Below, one piece after another: positions 24,830 to 33,602 of a DNA stretch of 64,000 bases (position 1 is the first letter of the stretch; each line of letters starts with the position of its first letter). Made by a program: the position numbers and the translations under genes. The notes beneath the pieces were generated by a model, which was given only the letters and a program-made list of their open reading frames with translations, had not been told where the DNA came from and did no database searches. Source of the stretch: Bradyrhizobium lablabi (GTDB lineage: Bacteria; Pseudomonadota; Alphaproteobacteria; Rhizobiales; Xanthobacteraceae); the NCBI RefSeq assembly GCF_018131005.1, contig NZ_JAFCJK010000004.1, forward strand, positions 558,001 to 622,000. The letters run 5' to 3'.

Positions 24830-26221
24830 ATGCAGGGCGTCAGTGAAATCCTTGCTGATATCTGGACCTCGGTTGGCGGCGCGCCGTCCGCGCTTGATGC
24901 CGTGGCGCTGACTGGCGCGGAGCCGCAACTGCCATCGTCGTTTCGCGTCGCCGTAGCGGCGCAAGCCTCGATCGCCGCGTCCGGCCTCGCCGCGGCGGAA
25001 ATCTGGCGGGTGCGCAGCGGCGAGCCGCAAGAGGTCGCGGTCGGCATGCGCCACGCCGTCATCGAGTGCCGGAGCGAACGCTATTTGCGGGTCGACGACA
25101 AGCCGCCGCCCCCCGCCTGGGACAAGATCGCAGGCGTGTATCGGACTCGCGATCGACGTTTCGTTCGCCTGCACACCAACTTCCCGCATCATCGCGACGC
25201 CGTCTGCGCAGTCCTCAACTGCAGGGCGGAGCGCGACGACGTGCAGGCCGCGTTGATGCAATGGGACGGCGAGGCGTTCGAGACAGCAGCCTATGCGAGC
25301 GGCGGAGTCGTGGCGCTGATGCGCTCGTATGATGAATGGTCGGCGACGCCGCATGCCAAGGAGCTGGCGAAGTTGCCGCTGATCTCGATCGACAAGATCG
25401 GCGAGGCCCCGCCGAGACCCTGGCCCGCCGGAGACCGGCCACTCGCGGGATTGCGCGTGCTCGACCTGTCGCGCGTGATCGCCGGTCCCGTTGCGGGCCG
25501 CACGCTCGCAGTCCACGGCGCCGACGTGCTCCTGATCTCAGGCCCCGATCTCCCCGCGATCCCCTGGCTCACCATCGACACCGGTCGCGGCAAGCGGACC
25601 AGCTTGATCGAGCTCAAGAGCGAGCAGGGCCAGAGCGTGTTGCGCGGTCTGTTGGCTCAGGCTGACATCTTTTCCCAGGGCTATCGGCCGCGCGCGATCG
25701 CGGGTCTCGGTTTCTCGCCGGAGGAGGCGGCCCGTATTAGTCCGGGGATCGTCTACGTGACGCTCTCGGCCTATGGTCATGCCGGTCCGTGGGCGGAGCG
25801 CCGCGGCTTCGACTCCCTTGTGCAGACTGCGACCGGCTTCAATCATGCCGAAGGGCAGGCGGCCGGCGTCGACGGTCCGAAGGAATTGCCCGCGCAGATG
25901 CTCGACCATGCCACCGGCTACTTGATGGCGTTCGGCGCCATGATGGCGAAGCTGCGGCAGGCGCGCGAGGGCGGCAGTTGGCATGTCCGCGTCTCGCTCG
26001 CGCAGACCGGGCGCTGGCTGTGGAATCTCGGCCGAATGGTCGATGGGTTGAGCACCGAGGATCTGAAGGCGGATGCGCTGATGCCTGTCATCGAGGAGGT
26101 CCCGTCGGGCTTTGGCCGGCTGCGCGCGGTCAGGCACGCGGCCGTGCTGTCAAAGACCCCGGCCTTCTGGGCAAGGCCGGCGATGCCGCTCGGAACCCAT
26201 CCCCCGCAATGGCCCGGATAA
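24830..26221 (+). CDS. CoA transferase, CaiB/BaiF (family III), with rearranged domain order
   Basis: A 463-residue protein. The family III opening motif LAGLRVLDLSRVIAGPVAGR, normally at the N-terminus, starts near residue 206 and is followed by GADVLLISGPDLP, IELKSEQGQSVLRGLLAQAD and VTLSAYGHAGPWAERRGFD. The first 200 residues look like the distal part of a CaiB protein (KIAGVYRTRDRRFVRLHTNF, then PLISIDKIGEAPP). It therefore resembles a permuted or two-half enzyme rather than one with an unrelated fusion. Expected role: moving CoA between carboxylic acids; substrate unknown. ATG 24830 has GGGAGAGG upstream. Confidence 0.85.
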   Translation: MQGVSEILADIWTSVGGAPSALDAVALTGAEPQLPSSFRVAVAAQASIAASGLAAAEIWRVRSGEPQEVAVGMRHAVIECRSERYLRVDDKPPPPAWDKIAGVYRTRDRRFVRLHTNFPHHRDAVCAVLNCRAERDDVQAALMQWDGEAFETAAYASGGVVALMRSYDEWSATPHAKELAKLPLISIDKIGEAPPRPWPAGDRPLAGLRVLDLSRVIAGPVAGRTLAVHGADVLLISGPDLPAIPWLTIDTGRGKRTSLIELKSEQGQSVLRGLLAQADIFSQGYRPRAIAGLGFSPEEAARISPGIVYVTLSAYGHAGPWAERRGFDSLVQTATGFNHAEGQAAGVDGPKELPAQMLDHATGYLMAFGAMMAKLRQAREGGSWHVRVSLAQTGRWLWNLGRMVDGLSTEDLKADALMPVIEEVPSGFGRLRAVRHAAVLSKTPAFWARPAMPLGTHPPQWPG

Positions 26222-26371
26222 GACGTTCAGCCGCTGTTCAGGCTCGCCAAACTTTAACCTAAGGGCCAGCCGAATAGCGATTTTTTGGTTGTTTGAGACG
26301 CCAATTCAGCACTATTAGCGCACCGCTGGGGCAGTCCCTCCGGAAACCGCCACGGATAGACCCCGGACCGT

Positions 26372-27616
26372 ATGTTCAAAGAGTTTACCAAACGAATGCA
26401 GAGCCTTACCCGCAGGAAATTCGCGGTAGGCATCGCATTGCTGGCGCTGGCCGGTGCCGGCGTCTACGGCTTCACGCATCTGAGTGCGGCCAAGCAGACC
26501 CATTCGGAGGTGTCCAGCCAGTCGCGCAAAGGATTATCGCGCTACACCCCGACGGCGGCCGAATGGGCCAGCCTGAGCCTTCAGCCGGTGACCGAGCGTG
26601 CCTTCCGCGCCGAACTGGTTACCGAAGGCAAGATCGGCATCGATGAGGATCGGGCGACGCCGGTGTTTTCGCCCTATACCGGCCGCGTCACGCGCCTCCT
26701 GGTGCGGCCGGGCGACAAGGTGGAGAAGGGGCAGGCGCTGTTCGTGATCGAGGCCGCCGACACCGTGCAGGCGCAAAACGATTACATTGCGGCGATGACC
26801 GGCCTGAACAAGGCGCAGTCGGCGCTCGAGCTTGCGCAAATCCAGGAGAAGCGCGCCAAGGACCTTTCCGAAGGCAAGGCGATCCCGCTAAAGGACTATC
26901 AGCAGGCATCCGCAACACTGATCCAGGCGCAGAACGACGCGCGCTCTGCGCAGACGCTGCTGGAAGCCGCGCAGAACAAGTTGCGCATCCTCGGCTTCGG
27001 CGATGACGACGTCGCGACGCTCCGACAGAAGGGGCGCCTCAATCCGGAAACGACGGTGTTCGCGCCGATCGGTGGCACCGTGGTCCAACGCAAGGCCGGG
27101 CCCGGCCAGTATGTCTCGACCGGCGCCAGCGATCCGGTCTATGTCATCGGCGATCTCTCGACCGTCTGGCTGATCGCCTATGTCCGCGAGTCCGATGCAG
27201 CCAATGTCGCGGTCGGGCAGGAGGTCAGCTTCAGCGTGATGGCGCTGCCCGGCAAGGTGCTGCCCGCGCGGATCAACTATGTCGCCGCCGCGATCGATCC
27301 CGCCACGCGCCGCCTCCAGGTCCGCGCCACCATCGACAACAAGGATTATCGGCTGAAGCCGGAGATGTTCACAAATGTCACGCTGTATTCGCCGAGCGAT
27401 CACGCGGCGGTCGGCGTGCCGAAGCAGGCGCTGATCTACGAAGGCGACCAAGTTCGCGTCTGGGTCGCCCGCGACGACAAGACGATCGAGCTGCGCGTGA
27501 TCAAGCCCGGCCTTACCAATGGCGATCTCGTCGAGGTCGTCGGCAATCTGAAGCCGGGCGAGCAGATCGTGACAAAGGGAAGCCTCTTCATCGACCGCGC
27601 TGCATCCGGCACCTAG
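26372..27616 (+). CDS. RND efflux periplasmic adaptor (CusB/CzcB-like)
   Basis: Membrane fusion protein of 414 residues linking the inner-membrane pump to an outer-membrane channel. One N-terminal membrane anchor or signal (residues 16-36, AVGIALLALAGAGVYGFTHL) is followed by the barrel-sandwich lipoyl half TGRVTRLLVRPGDKVEKGQA, a helical hairpin (ALELAQIQEKRAKDLSEG), the second lipoyl half (TTVFAPIGGTVVQRKAGPGQ) and the beta-barrel and membrane-proximal domains. No His/Met-rich metal-binding N-terminus is present. It sits 88 bases before the pump gene, separated by a palindromic repeat; the two should function together. Confidence 0.92.
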   Translation: MFKEFTKRMQSLTRRKFAVGIALLALAGAGVYGFTHLSAAKQTHSEVSSQSRKGLSRYTPTAAEWASLSLQPVTERAFRAELVTEGKIGIDEDRATPVFSPYTGRVTRLLVRPGDKVEKGQALFVIEAADTVQAQNDYIAAMTGLNKAQSALELAQIQEKRAKDLSEGKAIPLKDYQQASATLIQAQNDARSAQTLLEAAQNKLRILGFGDDDVATLRQKGRLNPETTVFAPIGGTVVQRKAGPGQYVSTGASDPVYVIGDLSTVWLIAYVRESDAANVAVGQEVSFSVMALPGKVLPARINYVAAAIDPATRRLQVRATIDNKDYRLKPEMFTNVTLYSPSDHAAVGVPKQALIYEGDQVRVWVARDDKTIELRVIKPGLTNGDLVEVVGNLKPGEQIVTKGSLFIDRAASGT

Positions 27617-27664
27617 AGCATGATCCGGAAAAGTGGAAAGCGGTTTTCCGAAGAGATCATGCTC
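27616..27664. repeat. Palindromic repeat between efflux genes
   Basis: GAGCATGATC (27616-27625) and GATCATGCTC (27655-27664), with inner CCGGAAAA / TTTTCCG pairing. This belongs to the GCATGATC-type interspersed palindromes frequent in Bradyrhizobium and relatives (recognised from memory). In the 88-base gap between adaptor and pump genes it may form an mRNA hairpin within the operon. Confidence 0.8.
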
Positions 27665-27704
27665 GATCAAACAAGCCCCGTCAGCCTGAAAGCTCCGATC
27701 TGAA

Positions 27705-30700
27705 ATGGATCGTCTCGTCGCCTTTGCCGTCAATCGGCGCTATTTGATGGTGGCCATGTTCGTCGCCGTCATCATCGGCGGCATGATCGCTTTCAGGCAT
27801 CTCAACATCGAGGCCTATCCCGACCCGACGCCGCCGATGGTCGACATCGTGACGCAAAGCCCTGGCCTCTCGGCGGAGGAGATCGAGCGCTACATCACGA
27901 TCCCGATCGAGACCCAGGTCGCCGGCATCAAGAACCTCCGGACCATCCGCACCATTTCGCTGTACGGTCTGTCCGACGTGAAGCTGCAGTTCTCCTTCGA
28001 CTACACCTACGACGAGGCGCTGCAGCAGGTGTTGAACCGCCTGTCGCAGCTCGCGCCGCTGCCGGGCAACGTGCAGCCGGGCATCTCGCCGCTCAGCCCG
28101 ATCGGCGAAATCTTCCGCTACCGCCTCAAGGGTCCGCCGAACTACAGCGTGCTCGACCTCAAGACGCTGCAGGACTGGGTGCTGCAGCGGCGCTTCCGCG
28201 CGGTGCCCGGCGTGATCGACGTCACCGGCTGGGGCGGCAAGACAAAGACCTACGAGCTGCAGGTCGACTTCAACAAGCTGGTGGCCAACGGACTGACGCT
28301 GCCCCAGGTGCTGCAGGCGGTTTCCAACGCCAACATCAATGTGGGCGGCAACACCGTGAATATCGGCGCGCAGTCCGCCGTGGTGCGCGGTGTCGGTCTG
28401 ATCCGTTCGATCGAGGACCTCAACAACACCATGGTGTCGCAGTCCGGTGGCAATCCGGTGCTGGTCAAGGACATCGCCACCGTCACCGTCGGCGAGAAGC
28501 CGCGGCTCGGCATTGCCGGTATCGACGACGACGACGACATCGTGCAAGGCATCGTGCTGATGCGCCGCGGCGAGCAGAGCTCGCCAACCATCGCGCGGGT
28601 CGAGCAACTCGTGAACTCGATCAACAACTCCTCGATCCTGCCGCCGGGGGTCAAGATCGAGCGTATCTACGACCGCAAGGACCTGATCGACCTCACCACC
28701 CACACCGTGCTGCACAACATGGTGGTCGGCATCCTCCTGATCGTGCTGCTGCAGTGGATCTTCCTCGGCGACCTCCGCAGCGCGCTGATCGTCGGCGCGA
28801 CCATTCCCTTCGCGCTGTTCTTCGCCGTGATCATCCTGGTGCTGCGCGGCGAATCCGCCAACCTGCTGTCGGTCGGCGCGATCGACTTCGGCCTGATCGT
28901 CGATGCCACCGTGATCATGGTGGAGGCGATCTTCCGACGGCTGTCGGAGACCACGGCGCTGTCCGAGGCGGAGCAGAGCCACATCTCCGAGGACACGATG
29001 ATGGGGATCAAGAGCCACGCGATCCTGTCCGCGGCGGCCGACGTCTCGCGCTCGATCTTCTTTGCCGCCGCGATCATCATCGCCGCGTTCCTGCCGCTGT
29101 TCACGCTGAGCGGCGTCGAGGGCAACATCTTCGGGCCGATGGCGCGCACCTATGCCTATGCGCTCGCCGGCGGCCTGCTCGCGACATTCACGGTCACGCC
29201 TGCGTTGAGCGCGATCATCCTGCCGGCCCATATCCAGGAGACCGAGACCTGGATCGTGAAACAACTCTACAAGGTCTACCTGCCGATTCTGAGCTGGGGG
29301 ATGGCGAACCGCAAGCTTGTGATGGCCGGTGCCGCCGGCCTCGTGGTCATGACCGTGATCTCCGTGCGTTTTCTCGGCCTCGAATTCCTGCCCAAGCTGG
29401 AAGAGGGTAATCTCTGGATCCGCGCAACGCTGCCGCCGACGATCTCGCTGCAGGAAGGCAATGCCTATGTCAACGAGATGCGGCGGATCATCCGAAGCCG
29501 ACCCGAAGTGGTGTCGGTGGTGTCGCAGCAGGGCCGTCCCGATGACGGCACCGACGCCGCCGGGCTGTTCAATGCCGAGTTTTTTGCGCCGCTGAAGCCG
29601 GCCAGCGAATGGCCCGGTACCCATGACAAGGACGAGCTGACTGCGCAATTGCTGGCACAATTGCAGGACAAGTTCCCCGGCGTTGAATTCAACTTCTCCC
29701 AATATCTGCAAGACAACGTCTCGGAGGCGGTATCGGGCGTCAAGGGCGAGAATTCGATCAAGCTCTACGGCAGCGACCTGCAGGCGCTGACGGATACGGC
29801 CAACAAGATCAAGTCCGTGCTGTCATCGGTGCAAGGCGTAACCGACCTCGCGGTGTTCACCTCGCTCGGCCAGCCGACCATCCAGATCGACATCGACCGT
29901 GCGCGGGCGGCGCGTTACGGCCTGTCGCCAGGCGACATCAACGCCACCATCAAGGTCGCGGTCGGCGGCGACAGCGCCGGCGACCTCTATGAGCCCGGCA
30001 GCGACCGGCATTTCCCCATCATCGTTCGCCTCGCGCCCGAGTACCGCAAGAGTGCCGAAGCAATCCACAACCTGCGGATCGGGGTCGCCGGCGCCAACGG
30101 CATCACGCAGATTCCCTTGAGCGAGGTTGCCTCGATCAAGCTGATCTCGGGTGCAGCCTATATCTACCGCGAGCAGCAGGAGCGCTATCTGCCGATCAAG
30201 TTCTCGGTGCGCGAGCGCGATCTCGGCAGCGCGATCCAGGAGGCACAGCAGAAGGTCGCGGAGCAGGTGCCGCTGCCGCCCGGCTCGCGCGTCGAGTGGG
30301 TCGGCGAATTCGGCAACCTGCAGGACGCGATCAAGCGGTTGTCGATCGTGGTGCCGATCAGCCTCGCGCTGATCGCGGTGCTGCTGTTCCTCAATTTCGG
30401 TTCGATGGTCGACACGCTGCTCGCCATGAGCGTGATCCCCATGGCGATCTTCGGCGGCGTGCTTGGGCTTCTGATCTCGGGCATTCCCTTCAGCGTATCG
30501 GCGGCGATCGGCTTCATCGCGCTGTTCGGCATCGCGGTGATGGACGGCATCATCATCCTGTCGCAGTTCAACCAGCTGATCGACGAGGGTTATGAACGGA
30601 TGCGGGCGGTGATCCGCACCGGCGAACTGCAGCTTCGTCCGGTGCTGATGACCTGCGTCGTCGCCGGCGTCGGATTGCTGCCGGCGGCGATATCGGAAGG

Positions 30701-30830
30701 CATCGGCTCGCAGGTGCAGAAGCCGCTCGCCATCGTTGTCGTCACCGGCATGATGCTGGCGCCGCTGGTGATCCTGATCACGCTGCCGGTGCTGATCTCC
30801 TATTTCTCGCGCCGGCCGCGCGAGCGCTAG
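27705..30830 (+). CDS. RND efflux pump, CusA/CzcA (HME) type
   Basis: Inner-membrane proton-driven trimeric exporter of 1041 residues with the 12-TM RND layout: one N-terminal TM (MVAMFVAVIIGGMIAF), a large periplasmic loop starting YPDPTPPMVDIVTQSPGLSA, a six-TM block from about residue 335, a second loop and a C-terminal six-TM block. The transmembrane proton-relay signature DFGLIVDATVIMVE keeps the three acids typical of heavy-metal RND pumps (about Asp394, Asp400, Glu407). A metal substrate is therefore likely but not proven. The outer-membrane partner may be the TolC-like gene at 31.9 kb, which is in the opposite orientation. Confidence 0.93.
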   Translation: MDRLVAFAVNRRYLMVAMFVAVIIGGMIAFRHLNIEAYPDPTPPMVDIVTQSPGLSAEEIERYITIPIETQVAGIKNLRTIRTISLYGLSDVKLQFSFDYTYDEALQQVLNRLSQLAPLPGNVQPGISPLSPIGEIFRYRLKGPPNYSVLDLKTLQDWVLQRRFRAVPGVIDVTGWGGKTKTYELQVDFNKLVANGLTLPQVLQAVSNANINVGGNTVNIGAQSAVVRGVGLIRSIEDLNNTMVSQSGGNPVLVKDIATVTVGEKPRLGIAGIDDDDDIVQGIVLMRRGEQSSPTIARVEQLVNSINNSSILPPGVKIERIYDRKDLIDLTTHTVLHNMVVGILLIVLLQWIFLGDLRSALIVGATIPFALFFAVIILVLRGESANLLSVGAIDFGLIVDATVIMVEAIFRRLSETTALSEAEQSHISEDTMMGIKSHAILSAAADVSRSIFFAAAIIIAAFLPLFTLSGVEGNIFGPMARTYAYALAGGLLATFTVTPALSAIILPAHIQETETWIVKQLYKVYLPILSWGMANRKLVMAGAAGLVVMTVISVRFLGLEFLPKLEEGNLWIRATLPPTISLQEGNAYVNEMRRIIRSRPEVVSVVSQQGRPDDGTDAAGLFNAEFFAPLKPASEWPGTHDKDELTAQLLAQLQDKFPGVEFNFSQYLQDNVSEAVSGVKGENSIKLYGSDLQALTDTANKIKSVLSSVQGVTDLAVFTSLGQPTIQIDIDRARAARYGLSPGDINATIKVAVGGDSAGDLYEPGSDRHFPIIVRLAPEYRKSAEAIHNLRIGVAGANGITQIPLSEVASIKLISGAAYIYREQQERYLPIKFSVRERDLGSAIQEAQQKVAEQVPLPPGSRVEWVGEFGNLQDAIKRLSIVVPISLALIAVLLFLNFGSMVDTLLAMSVIPMAIFGGVLGLLISGIPFSVSAAIGFIALFGIAVMDGIIILSQFNQLIDEGYERMRAVIRTGELQLRPVLMTCVVAGVGLLPAAISEGIGSQVQKPLAIVVVTGMMLAPLVILITLPVLISYFSRRPRER

Positions 30831-30834
30831 TCAA

Positions 30835-31803
30835 TTAGCTGAAGCCATAGAGCCGTGCGGGGTTGTCGACCAGGATCACCTTGCGGACCGCGGCATCCGG
30901 CGCCCAGACGGCAAGCTGGTTGAGGAGGCGGCCGTCGTCGATCTGGAACAACGGCGTCACGTCGCTGGCCTTCTTGCCGGGTGGCGTCACCGAATCCGGA
31001 TGCGGCCAGTCGGTGCCCCAGACGATGCGCTCGGCGTTCGCCGCGATCAGCGCCCTGGCAAGCGGCGCGGCGTCGGGATAGTCGGGGGCGAGCTTGGAGG
31101 CGCGGTAGGCGCCGGAGATCTTGACATAGGCCTTGCCGGATTTCACCAGCGCGAGCAGATCCGCAAACCCCGGCTGATCGACGCCGAGCGCCGCCTCGGC
31201 GCCGCCGAAATGGTCGAACACGACGGGGATCGGGGAGGCTGCGACAAGCTCCTTGATCGCGGAGATCATCGGGAGGCTGGTGAAGAGCTGGACATGCCAG
31301 CCGCGTGCCTTCATCCGCTCGACCGCAGCCGAGAAGCGTTGCCGGCCGACGTTGGGATCGTTGATGCCGCCGGTCGCGAGGTTAAGGCGGATGCCGCGGA
31401 AACCGGCCTTGTGCATCGTGTCGAGGTCGCTTTCGCTGGTCTTGTCATCGATCACCGCCACCCCGCGCGCCGTCGCGCCGCGGGCCGTCATGCCGTACAG
31501 TGTCGAGGAATTGTCCGGACCGTAGACGCTCGGCGTCACGATCACCACGCGCTCGATATGGAGCGCCTTGTGGAGAGCGGACATCTCCTCCGGCGAGGCC
31601 AGTTCCGGCGTGTAGACGCGGCCGGCGAAGAACGGGAATTTCTGGGGATCGCCATGGATATGGGTGTGACAGTCGCACGCGCCGGCCGGCACGTCGAAAT
31701 TGACCGCCGTCGAGGGCTGCGCGGCCTTTGCGAATGTGGTGTTGCTGTTCATGGTTACTCCCGCGGCGATGGAGGCAAGCATCATACTGCGTCGCGTCAG
31801 CAT
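30835..31803 (-). CDS. Exported amidohydrolase-2 family protein (PDC hydrolase-like)
   Basis: A 322-residue TIM-barrel metal hydrolase related to 2-pyrone-4,6-dicarboxylate hydrolase (LigI). The leader MLTRRSMMLASIAAGVT has an RR pair and hydrophobic core, so it is probably exported. The mature start DVPAGACDCHTHIHGDPQKF contains the H-x-H motif. Later come GFRGIRLNLATGG, VVFDHFGGAEA and the final active-site aspartate in VWGTDWPHPD. Substrate is probably a lactone. It ends 5 bases from the converging RND pump gene. Confidence 0.87.
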   Translation of the reverse strand: MLTRRSMMLASIAAGVTMNSNTTFAKAAQPSTAVNFDVPAGACDCHTHIHGDPQKFPFFAGRVYTPELASPEEMSALHKALHIERVVIVTPSVYGPDNSSTLYGMTARGATARGVAVIDDKTSESDLDTMHKAGFRGIRLNLATGGINDPNVGRQRFSAAVERMKARGWHVQLFTSLPMISAIKELVAASPIPVVFDHFGGAEAALGVDQPGFADLLALVKSGKAYVKISGAYRASKLAPDYPDAAPLARALIAANAERIVWGTDWPHPDSVTPPGKKASDVTPLFQIDDGRLLNQLAVWAPDAAVRKVILVDNPARLYGFS

Positions 31804-31948
31804 TGAACGTCTCCCTGCATGTGCTGTTATTTATGCGCCTTGTCGGCGCCTCCGGCGTTGTTCGTCGCCGGCGGGCGGGAGGTTATCGGGGGACGGCGCG
31901 GGCGGGAAGGGCCAGCCGTTCGCGGCGGATCCGGTTCGTCGTCGGTGC

Positions 31949-33367
31949 CTATCGTCCGGACGGCGTCCGCAGCCCGTGCCAGGCATCGCGCACCTGCTGG
32001 TAATGGACCTCGGGCAGGTAGTCCGGCGTATTCAGGTTGAGCGTCTTGACGTCAAGGCGTCCGATGGCGCTGAGCAGCGTGTAGGAGGCGACCACCCGGT
32101 CGCGCTGCGCACCGATCAGCCGCGCCTTGGCGAGGATCAAGTCCTGCTGCGAGTTCAGCACGTCGACCGTAGTGCGCTGGCCGCCGGAGGCTTCCTTCTG
32201 CACTCCCTGCAGCGCCACGGTTGCCGCACGGACCTCGGACTCGGAGGCCGCGACCGCGATCTTGGCGCCCTCATTGGCGACCCACGCGCTGACCGCCGCG
32301 GTCTTGGCCTGGTTGCGGACCTGATCGAGCACGAGGCGGCTTTGCGCCGCGACCTCCTTGGCCTGCCTGGTCTGCGACGCTGCGCTCCCGCCGTCATAGA
32401 TCGGTTGCGTGACCTGGCCGATCACCGAGGCTTGATCGGTCGCGAACGTGCTCAGCGTCGGGTCGGAGTCGCGGTTGCGACTGACGCTGCCCTGCACCGA
32501 CACGCTCGGCATCAGGCTGCTTTCGGCGACGCGGATCGAGGTCGAGGCGACGTCGACATCGAAGCCTGCGGCCATCACGGCCGGATGCTCGCGGAATGCG
32601 AATGCGATCGCATCCTCGCGGCTGCGCGGCAGCAGCCGGTCAACGGTCTCGGGGGCGCGGAGCTGCGATGGCGGATTGCCGATCACCTGCGCATAACTGG
32701 CCTGGCTGATCGCGAGGTTGACCTCCGCGGCATTGAGATCCGCGAGGCCGCGATTGAGCCGGGCCTCGGCCTGCGCGGTGTCGGTCGGGGTGACGTCGCC
32801 GGCATTGAGGCGACGTTGCGTGATCGCCTGGGTTTCCTTCAGGAAGGCGACATTGGCACGCTGTGCCTCCACCAGCGTCTGGTTGGCCAGTACGTTCATG
32901 TAAGCGGTGACCGCATCGAGCAACACGCTTTGGCCAACATTACGCAACGCCTCGCGGCCGGATTGCACCTGCAACTCGGCCACACGCACGCTGTTGGCGG
33001 TCTTGAAGCCGTTAAACAGGGTCTGTGTCACCGTCAGGCCGATCTGCCAGGGCTTCAAGGTCGCGGTTTGGATGACATTGCCGGGCAATTGGTCGCGGAC
33101 CGCCTGCAGGCCGGCCGAGAGACTCGCGGCGACCTGCGGCCGGTAGCCTGCCAGCGCCTGCGGCACATTCTCGTCGGTCGCGCGCTGACGTGCCCGTTCG
33201 GCATTGAGCTGCGGATTGGTCTGATAGGCCTTGGCCAGCGCGTCCGGAAGGTTCTCCGCGCGGACCTCGAACGCGGCCAGAGGCACACATGCCACCGCGA
33301 CAAGGCAGATGCCCGACAAAAGCACGCGCCTTCCAACGTTGCCTACCCTCGCGGCACGCTCAACCAT
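31949..33367 (-). CDS. TolC family outer-membrane efflux/secretion channel
   Basis: A 472-residue outer membrane protein with a signal peptide (VGRRVLLSGICLVAVACVPLA, cleaved near VRAEN). The mature start is typical of type I secretion TolC: NLPDALAKAYQTNPQLNAERA. Two homologous halves rich in helices follow, with VTQTLFNGFKTANSV and VTQPIYDGGSAASQTRQAKE as the repeated strand-turn motif, and DVLNSQQDLILAKARLIGAQR near the end. It provides the exit duct for RND pumps or ABC secretion systems. No type I ABC exporter is adjacent, so the CusA-like pump 1.1 kb away is the natural but unproven partner. Confidence 0.93.
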   Translation of the reverse strand: MVERAARVGNVGRRVLLSGICLVAVACVPLAAFEVRAENLPDALAKAYQTNPQLNAERARQRATDENVPQALAGYRPQVAASLSAGLQAVRDQLPGNVIQTATLKPWQIGLTVTQTLFNGFKTANSVRVAELQVQSGREALRNVGQSVLLDAVTAYMNVLANQTLVEAQRANVAFLKETQAITQRRLNAGDVTPTDTAQAEARLNRGLADLNAAEVNLAISQASYAQVIGNPPSQLRAPETVDRLLPRSREDAIAFAFREHPAVMAAGFDVDVASTSIRVAESSLMPSVSVQGSVSRNRDSDPTLSTFATDQASVIGQVTQPIYDGGSAASQTRQAKEVAAQSRLVLDQVRNQAKTAAVSAWVANEGAKIAVAASESEVRAATVALQGVQKEASGGQRTTVDVLNSQQDLILAKARLIGAQRDRVVASYTLLSAIGRLDVKTLNLNTPDYLPEVHYQQVRDAWHGLRTPSGR

Positions 33368-33602
33368 GTGATCCCGCAGACCAAACTCCGGCAGTCCACC
33401 CCCGCCGACGCCTTCGACACATCTACCTGTTTAGGGGGCCGTGCCGCCACAAGCAAACCGCCGCGCGACATCTGCACATTATTTCAGTTCTTGTCTGTTG
33501 CCGGTTCGTCACAGGCGATCATGAACGCCGCTTGAAGTATAAATTCAGGTCACCGGCCGCCGATTCCAGCGCCGGTTATCCACACCTGCCGGTCCATCGC
33601 CG

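Noticed and set aside
27681..29711. A 676-codon minus-strand frame opposite the RND pump gene
   Set aside because: It mirrors third-position GC bias of the real gene, is full of His/Arg/Asp runs, has no family motif and lies wholly antisense to a clear RND transporter.
31700..33535. A 611-codon plus-strand frame opposite the TolC gene
   Set aside because: The minus strand encodes an obvious TolC protein with signal peptide and repeated halves.
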